Source of the DNA: a virus
Direction: 5' to 3' (one strand)
Length of the DNA: 49,189 bases
IMG/VR virus record: IMGVR_UViG_3300035660_000017
Span: 1-49,189 of that record
Below the pieces are notes generated by a model. It had not been told where the DNA came from and ran no database searches. It saw only the letters and a list, made by a program, of their open reading frames with translations. Positions 9,253-15,536 of the stretch are shown here, one piece after another (position 1 is the first letter of the stretch; the number at the start of each line of letters is the position of its first letter). The position numbers were made by a program, and so were the translations under genes.

Positions 9253-9511
9253 AAAAATTTATTTTGTTGAATATCAAAAAATGAATAAAAATAAAAAATG
9301 GTCAAATATAAAATCTTTAAATATTTTATCAGAAAATGATAAAAGTGTTATTAATAAATTTAAATTATATTTTGCTCCTGGAGAATATCAAATATCTATT
9401 CATATAAATGAACTTGCAAATAGATCTGGAATAATATTTGAGAATATAAAAAGTGGTGGTATACTATGCTTGACCGGTACCGGCATTAATGAAAGAATAA
9501 TAGTAAAATGA
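9242..9511 (+). CDS. Hypothetical protein (89 aa)
   Basis: The frame uses a GTG start at 9242, with GAGGAAAGG just upstream as ribosome binding site, and overlaps the lipoprotein gene. The product is basic and Lys/Asn-rich at the N-terminus (MKNKKIYFVEYQKMNKNKKW). The C-terminal half looks like a small beta structure ending in Gly/Ile-rich strands. No family is recognised. Its position in the rightward operon is the only clue to its role. Confidence 0.55.
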   Translation: MKNKKIYFVEYQKMNKNKKWSNIKSLNILSENDKSVINKFKLYFAPGEYQISIHINELANRSGIIFENIKSGGILCLTGTGINERIIVK

Positions 9512-9521
9512 AAGAAAAATT

Positions 9522-9710
9522 ATGGCATTAAAAAGGGTTTGTGATTTTTGTAATAAACAAATTATTAATATAGAAAAAACCATTTTTATATATAAAAAAA
9601 AGAAATTCAGAGTTGCCATTCTTAAAATTAATATTCAAAATGGTTTACGTTGGAGAGAAGCTGATATATGTGAAAAGTGTTTTAATAAACATGTAAAAGG
9701 AAGATTATGA
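9522..9710 (+). CDS. Small zinc-ribbon-like protein (62 aa)
   Basis: The 62-aa protein has a CxxC pair near each end: CDFC at residues 7-10 and CEKC around residue 50. This is the spacing of a small zinc ribbon or knuckle. The central part is basic, which suits nucleic-acid or protein binding. The TGA stop overlaps the ATG of the next gene (9707), so the two are coupled. The specific role is not known. Confidence 0.6.
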   Translation: MALKRVCDFCNKQIINIEKTIFIYKKKKFRVAILKINIQNGLRWREADICEKCFNKHVKGRL

Positions 9711-10153
9711 TAAAAAATTATACTTCTACAGTGTCAATAGCTAAATCGGTTCAACATATCGAAGAACGTTTAATGAAACATGGTGCCAAGCAGATTCTTA
9801 AAATTTGTGAAAATCAAAAATTAATCGGAATAGCGTTTAGCGTGGATGTTAATGGAAAAGAAATTCCATTTAAACTTCCAGCCAGAATCGATAGGGTTGA
9901 GCAACAATTATACAGTTTTGTTAAAAGACCGCGGCCTGATACGAAAAATAGAATTGCAGAACAAGCCGGGCGATCGGCATGGAAACTGTTGGCTGATTGG
10001 GTCGATATACAAATGTCGTTAATCGAACTCGATCAGGTTGAATTGGTTGAAGTATTCATGCCTTATATTTATGACGATTTTAATAAGCAAACATTTTTCG
10101 AAAAAATGAAAAATAGCGGATTTACGTTATTAGAAGATCGGCGTACAAAATAA
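9707..10153 (+). CDS. Conserved phage-type hypothetical protein (148 aa)
   Basis: This soluble 148-aa protein starts in a 4-bp overlap with the zinc-ribbon gene. Features seen are SVQHIEERLMKHGAKQIL at the N-terminus, a central IPFKLPARID segment, and the helix AEQAGRSAWKLLADWVDIQM. I recall proteins with this layout as common hypothetical proteins in phage replication regions, with no known activity. The context (helicase before, HTH and VRR-NUC after) fits a helper in DNA metabolism, which is inference only. Confidence 0.6.
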   Translation: MIKNYTSTVSIAKSVQHIEERLMKHGAKQILKICENQKLIGIAFSVDVNGKEIPFKLPARIDRVEQQLYSFVKRPRPDTKNRIAEQAGRSAWKLLADWVDIQMSLIELDQVELVEVFMPYIYDDFNKQTFFEKMKNSGFTLLEDRRTK

Positions 10154-10155
10154 TT

Positions 10156-10470
10156 ATGAGGATCACAAAAGATCAATTTATAAAAATGATAGAAAATTTT
10201 TCTTCAGACGTCGAGATGGGCCAGTTTTTTCATAAAAGCAGACAATGGTCATGGAGAAAAAGAAAAAAATTTAAAATATTTTTTGGTATTGAGAAAAAAA
10301 AGAGAAACAAATCAATTATAGAATTATACGATAATAATATTCGTATGAAAGAAATAGGAAAGCAGTTTTTCTTGTCAAAATCTCAAGTTTATAGAATAGT
10401 AAAGAAGGTCAAAGATGCTAGAAAAAGACTTGCAGGCGAAAATCTTGAAATTCCTGGAATCAAGGAATGA
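10156..10470 (+). CDS. Small helix-turn-helix protein (104 aa)
   Basis: The protein is very basic. Residues of about 55-85 (IIELYDNNIRMKEIGKQFFL then SKSQVYRIVKK) fit a helix-turn-helix of the resolvase/homeodomain-like type, with the recognition helix at SKSQVYRIV. It is probably DNA-binding. The gene's last 56 bp overlap the VRR-NUC gene in a different frame, so the two are tightly coupled. It could guide or regulate that nuclease, or act as a small transcription factor. Confidence 0.6.
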   Translation: MRITKDQFIKMIENFSSDVEMGQFFHKSRQWSWRKRKKFKIFFGIEKKKRNKSIIELYDNNIRMKEIGKQFFLSKSQVYRIVKKVKDARKRLAGENLEIPGIKE

Positions 10471-10702
10471 AGTATTTTCGTTTAAAATTAAACAAGCCAA
10501 TAGAATTGGAATTCCTGATATTTTTTTTACTACCGTAAAAACCGGTCCATGGTTTGTGGAAATTAAACTGGAAAACGAGAAACCATTGATCCATCAATAT
10601 GCAATAATAGATAAATTAAATAAATGTGGAATGCGGGCAACATGGATATCCGGATGGGATGGGTGGATTGCTTTTGTTAAAAAAATCGGTTTATTGGAAT
10701 AA
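10415..10702 (+). CDS. VRR-NUC family nuclease
   Basis: The 95-aa protein spans a whole VRR-NUC domain, the usual size of stand-alone phage members. Visible motifs are E3 and the N-terminal helix, GIPDIFF with D35, FVEIK with E49 and K51, and Q61 in HQYAIIDKL. These form the PD-(D/E)XK-type metal site of a family linked to cutting branched DNA such as Holliday junctions. The ATG at 10415 follows AGAAGG, although it lies inside the end of the HTH gene. It probably resolves branched phage DNA together with the nuclease fusion and helicase upstream. Confidence 0.85.
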   Translation: MLEKDLQAKILKFLESRNEVFSFKIKQANRIGIPDIFFTTVKTGPWFVEIKLENEKPLIHQYAIIDKLNKCGMRATWISGWDGWIAFVKKIGLLE

Positions 10703-10723
10703 CAATGATATAGGAGGAAAATT

Positions 10724-12328
10724 ATGAATGATGATTTTGCGCCTTATATCATTATAGAACAATGGATGACAGATGCTTTTCCGGATTTGGAGTATATCCA
10801 TTATCCAATAGCTAATAATATGGTTGTTATAATTAATGATAATGGGTGGGAAAAAATTGTTGATAAATCTGATATAGAAAAATGTGTTCTATTTGATTCT
10901 AATATTGAAGGAGTAAAAGTTGGAGTTACTTCATTGTGGGCTAATACTACATTGTTGGAATCTATTGTAACAGAAAATGTTAGATTATCACCAACGTATT
11001 CTGATATTTTTACTTGTATTATATCAAATAATATAAGTATTAAACAAAGAATAGAGATCTTACAATCAGAAGACAAGCCAAAAGAAGAGTTTATTTTACC
11101 AATTGAAAAAAACCCTTTATTTCTTAGTCCTTATTTAACTTTTGGAGAAGACGAGGTATTTATTGATACTTGTTGTAATGTCGAAGATCTTGAAATTCCA
11201 TTATTACAATTTTCAAGAAAGTTAAAGAGAAAGATTATTGTGTTATATACATATAATTATAAAATAAATGATTTTGATGTATTTAATTCTGCATTCAAAA
11301 TTTTTATAATTAGTGAACACAACAGAGATTTTGTACCAGTACAAATAAATGGCGGTGCAATTTCATGTCTTGGATTTTTAACCAATTCTATTTATATTCC
11401 AAAACAAATGGATAAAAATACTTCGCCATACATAAAATATGATGTAATATTAAAGGATTCATTTACTAATGTAATCTTTAGTATCGGTAATAATGATGAA
11501 ATGTATATCGTTATTCCGGGAGCTTCTGCTTTAGTTACTTTTATAAAAGAAATATGTAAAAGGTATAAATCTTCTGAAAATTTTGAAGAATTGGATAAAA
11601 TGTATTATGAAAAATATTTAAAAGAGAATAAAAAAAACTATATCAACATGGCAAAACAATCATCCATTCAAATAAAAAATGAATTGGTGGTAAAAGCGCA
11701 GTCGCTTCAAAATGAATATGAGATATTGTTAAACAGTGTTTTGGAAAAAGCGAAAATGTTTAATGTAGTTCAAACTCAAATTAAGTATTTCGATCAACAA
11801 AGGTTTGATGAAGAACAGGAAAAAAAATTTTCAGAAAATTATGATATGACTGAAGCATTAGACCGTGTTCATTCGATAATAATTAATCCAAACGGTATTG
11901 TTACTGTGAACACGAAAGAAATTTATGTAAAAGACGAACGCACCGGTAAATGGCATGAAATAGGAAAATTTTCAATTGTCATAGGTATGATTTCACAAAA
12001 TTATGATATTCGTACAACTGTGAGAATTAGAAATATTAAATATGGAGATTTGATTGCTGGTTATCAGGCGCCGCATGTCTTTAGTAATTGTTTAATGTGT
12101 CATGGCAATATAGAAGCAAGTATTGCCGATGCGTATAAAAATAAAAATCTATATGAATTGGTTTTATTAATCATACAATTTTTACAACATGCCAATACCG
12201 GGGATAGGGCGGGTGAGAATATCGACAAATGGCCTGAAGTGCCAGAAGATGTTGTGAAAGGGTTTCATAAAGTAGAAATTAAAAAAATAGATATTCCAAT
12301 TTTTATCAAAAAGGAGGAAAAGTCTTGA
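10724..12328 (+). CDS. E2-like (ubiquitin-conjugating fold) protein 1, long form
   Basis: The 534-aa protein starts at an ATG after AGGAGG. The first 300 residues are not recognised. Residues of about 290-375 are a charged helical/coiled-coil stretch. Residues of about 380-505 look like an E2-type fold: strands around HEIGKFSIVIGM and TTVRIRNI, then YQAPHVFSNCLMCHGN, and DRAGENIDKWPEVP after a helix. C459, in the MCHGN segment, lines up exactly with C274 of the next gene's product, inside a shared YQAPHV(F/Y)xNxxxC(H/F)G motif, and is the likely thioester cysteine. The motif recalls the Pro-rich stretch and Cys of E2 enzymes and of E2-like proteins in bacterial Ubl operons. The assignment is inferred from motif, alignment to its neighbour and operon context. 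Confidence 0.6.
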   Translation: MNDDFAPYIIIEQWMTDAFPDLEYIHYPIANNMVVIINDNGWEKIVDKSDIEKCVLFDSNIEGVKVGVTSLWANTTLLESIVTENVRLSPTYSDIFTCIISNNISIKQRIEILQSEDKPKEEFILPIEKNPLFLSPYLTFGEDEVFIDTCCNVEDLEIPLLQFSRKLKRKIIVLYTYNYKINDFDVFNSAFKIFIISEHNRDFVPVQINGGAISCLGFLTNSIYIPKQMDKNTSPYIKYDVILKDSFTNVIFSIGNNDEMYIVIPGASALVTFIKEICKRYKSSENFEELDKMYYEKYLKENKKNYINMAKQSSIQIKNELVVKAQSLQNEYEILLNSVLEKAKMFNVVQTQIKYFDQQRFDEEQEKKFSENYDMTEALDRVHSIIINPNGIVTVNTKEIYVKDERTGKWHEIGKFSIVIGMISQNYDIRTTVRIRNIKYGDLIAGYQAPHVFSNCLMCHGNIEASIADAYKNKNLYELVLLIIQFLQHANTGDRAGENIDKWPEVPEDVVKGFHKVEIKKIDIPIFIKKEEKS

Positions 12329-13299
12329 AAATAATAATAAGACCTAGAGTTTTTGAATGGTATCCGAAACTTTTATTTTATGGTTTTGTTCCGGATGAAT
12401 TTTTTACATCCGGTGGTCGTATATCAAGATCGATAGATGACATTGTTGTTTTTCAACATGAATCTGAAGAACAATTAAGAAGAATTTTAAATAATGATTC
12501 GATTTTTAATGAGCTAATTGTAACTACAATTGATGACGGTTTTGTAGTTAATTTGCCACCAGCTAATCTTGTAGAAACGACAAGTCCCGTAACAGACGCT
12601 GATATCGTACCGGGATTTGATGAAACGGAAGATGAAGATAATAGAATTATTGAAGTTAACCCTGATTATAGACTTCCTAAAAAAGAGGAAGAAAGCAATT
12701 ATGCTATAAAAATAGCACAATGTTTAAATAATTCCACTACATCTGAAGCAAGAGATTTAACGTCATTAATGGATCGATTTCATACATTAACAAATGAATT
12801 AATTAAAATTAAAAGATTAATTGATTCAAAAGGTAAAGTGCTTGATTGTGATCCTGATGTTAAAAAGATCATAGAATCGATAATATATTTAAAAAAACAT
12901 CCGAAAATTGATGATGTTTTTCTTTCCCCAGAGTTCAATATTAATATCGTCACAAAAGTTATAAAAGTAGAAGTTGAACATGTTATACGAATTTTGGGAA
13001 AGATGCTTATTATCCTTCCGTTGAAATTGTTCGTAGGGAGTAACCCCAATTTAAGTGGTATAAGAATTATTAATTTAACTCATATCATTTCTTATAATAG
13101 CACTCTGTATCAGGCTCCGCATGTTTATGAAAATGAGGGGTCTTGTTTTGGCGGAGCAACTTGTGATTTAATTATAAATGCAATTGCAGCCCGCGACGTA
13201 ACTTTAACATTTTCGGCAATTTTACAGTTCTTAGAACTGCCGAATATTGAAGATGAAGCAGGCGAATGTGCGTTACTTTTGCCGGAGGCAAATAAATGA
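12325..13299 (+). CDS. E2-like protein 2, short form
   Basis: The 324-aa protein uses a TTG start at 12325, overlapping the stop of protein 1, with AAGGAGG 7 bp upstream. Residues 1-80 are a beta-rich unit, 84-125 an acidic linker and 125-190 helical. Residues of about 195-315 share the C-terminal domain of protein 1: LGKMLIILPLKLF, GIRIINLTHI, LYQAPHVYENEGSCFGG with C274, then QFLELPNIEDEAGE. Conservation of the Cys, the APHV stretch and the AGE motif between two otherwise different proteins points to a common catalytic core. The stop overlaps the start of the JAMM gene by 4 bp. Two E2-like genes in tandem suggest either two transfer steps or one active and one adaptor copy. Confidence 0.6.
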   Translation: MKIIIRPRVFEWYPKLLFYGFVPDEFFTSGGRISRSIDDIVVFQHESEEQLRRILNNDSIFNELIVTTIDDGFVVNLPPANLVETTSPVTDADIVPGFDETEDEDNRIIEVNPDYRLPKKEEESNYAIKIAQCLNNSTTSEARDLTSLMDRFHTLTNELIKIKRLIDSKGKVLDCDPDVKKIIESIIYLKKHPKIDDVFLSPEFNINIVTKVIKVEVEHVIRILGKMLIILPLKLFVGSNPNLSGIRIINLTHIISYNSTLYQAPHVYENEGSCFGGATCDLIINAIAARDVTLTFSAILQFLELPNIEDEAGECALLLPEANK

Positions 13300-14144
13300 A
13301 ATTACGAGTAATGAATACTAATATAGTATTCGCCCCTAAAATTATTATTGACCAAAAAGCAAAAGAGTGGATGAAAGCCATTGTCGATCTTCATGAAACT
13401 GAAGTTGGATTTTATGCATTGTCTACGATGAGGGATGACAATACCTTTTTTATTAGCGACGTGTATTACCCGAAACACAATATCGCTAATTTGGGACATT
13501 GCGAAATAGCAGATAGTGGTCAATCCGATTTCATGAGATTGCTTATAAGTCAAGGTAGAGAAGACGATGTTGGTAAGATTAAAGTATGGGGCCATTCTCA
13601 TGTTGATATGGGAATAAGCCCAAGTAAAGATGACCATGATCAAGCCATGGAATCGGCACGAGACAATAAGGATTATTTTATCAGATTAATCACAAATAAG
13701 AAACATCAGATAGGCGTTTCTTTTTATGACTATAAAAAAAATCTGATTTATGATGAAGTAGGTTGGGAAATAGAAGTATCAAATGCCGAATCAATTTATG
13801 AAACCAAGGTAAATCAGATAATAAATATTATTACAGCAAATCAAAATTATACACAGGCGATAAAAGAAATTCGTCTGGTATTGGATAATAATGTTTTTTA
13901 TCAAGAGGCATGTGAATATATAAAATTAAAAAAAGAAGAAAACATGCCACAGCCTACATTTAATGGACAAACAAATTTGTTTGCGCATTCATATGATTTC
14001 GGTTTTAAAAATGATCAAAGATTTTTTTCAAAAAAAAACAAAACAAGTTTTACGCCATTTTTCGAAAGAGATCCCGTCGATCAGATGGGATTAGAAAACC
14101 TATTGGATGAAGATAGTTATTACGGAAAGGGGTTTTACGAATAA
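13296..14144 (+). CDS. JAMM/MPN+ (JAB) metallopeptidase
   Basis: The N-terminal 150 residues form a JAB/MPN domain with an intact zinc motif: E36 in ETEVGFY, and H-x-H-x7-S-x2-D as H100, H102, S110 and D113 (in GHSHVDMGISPSKDD). In this family the site cleaves the isopeptide or peptide bond after the last Gly of a ubiquitin-like protein. The remaining 130 residues are an unrecognised helical extension ending in an acidic tail. The start overlaps the stop of the E2-like gene in an ATGA, after a GGAGG, and the gene end overlaps the E1-like gene by 1 bp. The likely job is to trim the tandem Ubl precursor and/or to remove the tag from targets. Confidence 0.85.
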   Translation: MKLRVMNTNIVFAPKIIIDQKAKEWMKAIVDLHETEVGFYALSTMRDDNTFFISDVYYPKHNIANLGHCEIADSGQSDFMRLLISQGREDDVGKIKVWGHSHVDMGISPSKDDHDQAMESARDNKDYFIRLITNKKHQIGVSFYDYKKNLIYDEVGWEIEVSNAESIYETKVNQIINIITANQNYTQAIKEIRLVLDNNVFYQEACEYIKLKKEENMPQPTFNGQTNLFAHSYDFGFKNDQRFFSKKNKTSFTPFFERDPVDQMGLENLLDEDSYYGKGFYE

Positions 14145-14872
14145 TGGATTACAATCGTCAAAACAAATTATTGAATGTTGCAAAAATAGGTAAAAAAAGT
14201 ATCACTTTAATAGGAGCCGGGGCTGTTGGATCACACGTTGCCTTGTTATTGACCCAAATGGGATGGGGCGATCAAAGCAGTGACCAAGGAGTTATTAACG
14301 TATTTGACTTTGATAAAGTCGAAGAGCATAATCTGGCAAATCAGATATATGATCCGTCTCATGTCGGAAAATTCAAGGTTGATGCTCTTAATGAGGCAAT
14401 TAAGAAAAAGTGTGGTTTCGGAATTAATACTTTTAATGAAAAAGTAATTAATCAAACCGCGAACGTTCAATCTACCTATGTTTTTCTTATGGTGGATACC
14501 ATGGCAGGCAGAAAAGAAATTTTTGATAACTGCCTGCGTTATAGTTTCGATACCCAGTTGGTAATCGAGACTCGAATGGGGTTAGATGAAGGTCGAATTT
14601 ATGCATTCAATCCCGCAAATAGGGAGCATTTACGTGAGTGGGAATTTTCCTTGTATTCAGATCAAGAGGCCGAATTATCATTATGCGGGACCAGTATGGC
14701 TATAGCGATGACCGCTTGGTATATTGCAAGTCTTGCAGTTTCCAGAGTAATTCAGCATTTTAATGATAAAAAAGATTTATGGAATGAATTTCACTTTTGT
14801 TTATGTCCCGAATCATATTATTATAGAAGGTTTAGTGAAAAACCTTTTATGTTACAACAATTTAATTCATAA
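14144..14872 (+). CDS. E1-like (ThiF/MoeB/UBA superfamily) adenylating enzyme
   Basis: The 242-aa protein has the E1-type Rossmann core: GAGAVGS at 24-30, D55/D57 in VFDFDKVEEHNLANQ, K76 in VGKFKVDAL, and D118 in MVDT. C181 in LSLCGTS is a good candidate for the cysteine that accepts the activated Ubl. The usual N-x-x-R-Q motif is seen as HNLANQ, so the Arg is replaced. Such enzymes adenylate the C-terminus of a ubiquitin-like protein and pass it to an E1 or E2 cysteine. The gene lies between the JAMM peptidase (1-bp overlap) and the Ubl (12-bp gap), which supports conjugation over cofactor synthesis. Confidence 0.85.
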   Translation: MDYNRQNKLLNVAKIGKKSITLIGAGAVGSHVALLLTQMGWGDQSSDQGVINVFDFDKVEEHNLANQIYDPSHVGKFKVDALNEAIKKKCGFGINTFNEKVINQTANVQSTYVFLMVDTMAGRKEIFDNCLRYSFDTQLVIETRMGLDEGRIYAFNPANREHLREWEFSLYSDQEAELSLCGTSMAIAMTAWYIASLAVSRVIQHFNDKKDLWNEFHFCLCPESYYYRRFSEKPFMLQQFNS

Positions 14873-14884
14873 GGAGTAATAAAG

Positions 14885-15340
14885 ATGATTCTGGTAAAAT
14901 TGATGAAGTTGGGAATTCCGGTTGTTGAATACAGCATGGAAGATGGAGCAACCGTTTCCGATTTATTTGAAACGGCTGATGAGGAGTTCAAGGGAACAGT
15001 AACCATTCTTGACCGTCCCGTAGATGAAGACACGGTTCTTCGTGATGGTGACCGGGTTTTCGTATCGGCCAAAGTAAAAGGCAGCACCCCTCTTGAGGTA
15101 AAACTCTTGAGGGTCGGCGGCGCTACAACCAAAACCTATGTAGTGGAATCTGGGACAAGTCTCGGGGATTTCATTAATGGGTTGGAAGACAAGGATGATT
15201 ACATAGACGCAAGCGGTAATCACAAGTGGACCTACACCGATGTTGTGGGCGTCGTATTGAGCCTTGGATATACATTCTCTGGCACTCCGGAACAGGTAAT
15301 ACGCATTCTCCTGTCCAAAAAGACCAAGGGAAGCAGGTAA
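14885..15340 (+). CDS. Tandem ubiquitin-like (beta-grasp) protein, likely modifier precursor
   Basis: The 151-aa protein reads as two related beta-grasp units. Unit 1 (about 1-67) has VKLMKLG, then SMEDGATVSDLFE, then the MoaD/ThiS-like DTVLRDGDRVFVSAKVKGS. Unit 2 (about 68-151) has VKLLRVGG, then VVESGTSLGDFIN, and ends LLSKKTKGSR. Both units end in K-x-K-G-S, with Gly at 66 and 149. Cutting after these Gly residues by the adjacent JAMM enzyme would free a C-terminal Gly for the E1-like enzyme. No Gly-Gly end is present, so maturation differs from ubiquitin. The gene follows AAGGAG, is richer in G+C (about 45-55% in parts) than its neighbours, and is the last gene before a terminator. Fold and role are inferred. 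Confidence 0.7.
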   Translation: MILVKLMKLGIPVVEYSMEDGATVSDLFETADEEFKGTVTILDRPVDEDTVLRDGDRVFVSAKVKGSTPLEVKLLRVGGATTKTYVVESGTSLGDFINGLEDKDDYIDASGNHKWTYTDVVGVVLSLGYTFSGTPEQVIRILLSKKTKGSR

Positions 15341-15362
15341 ACCTCAAAAAAAGGAGTTTCAA

Positions 15363-15536
15363 ATGGTACAGGATGCTATGTATCAGCTAATTTTTAACCT
15401 GATGTTATTCCTTTTTGATAGGGGGCCGAAAGGCTCCCTTTTTAGCTATCAAATGCCAGCTGTTGGAGATCGCGGGGGCAATTGCTCTGGTAAAGATTGT
15501 GATTGTGATTCAATAGGTTCGGTTTCTACAACCTGA
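15363..15536 (+). CDS. Possible small protein after the Ubl gene (57 aa)
   Basis: A frame starting MVQDAMYQLIFNLMLFLF follows a very good ribosome binding site (AAAAAAAGGAGTTTCAA before the ATG), the same type of leader used before the genes at 46726 and 49156. The N-terminal part is hydrophobic. However, the frame runs across the terminator hairpin and into the antisense end of the portal-like gene, so most transcripts may end inside it. It could be a leftover gene start, a leader peptide, or chance. The protein itself shows no known motif. Confidence 0.25.
   Translation: MVQDAMYQLIFNLMLFLFDRGPKGSLFSYQMPAVGDRGGNCSGKDCDCDSIGSVSTT
15421..15443 (+). terminator. Rho-independent terminator of the rightward block
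   Basis: GGGGGCC pairs with GGCTCCC (one G-T pair) around a GAAA loop, followed directly by five T. It lies 80 bp after the Ubl stop and just before the end of the leftward portal-like gene, so it ends transcription of the block 4320-15340. The opposite strand lacks a T-run after the hairpin, so it is probably one-directional. Confidence 0.85.

Noticed and set aside
14144-15340. ThiF/MoeB plus ThiS/MoaD for thiamine or molybdopterin synthesis
   Set aside because: No other cofactor gene is present, the small protein is a tandem without a Gly-Gly end, and JAMM and E2-like genes are in the same operon.
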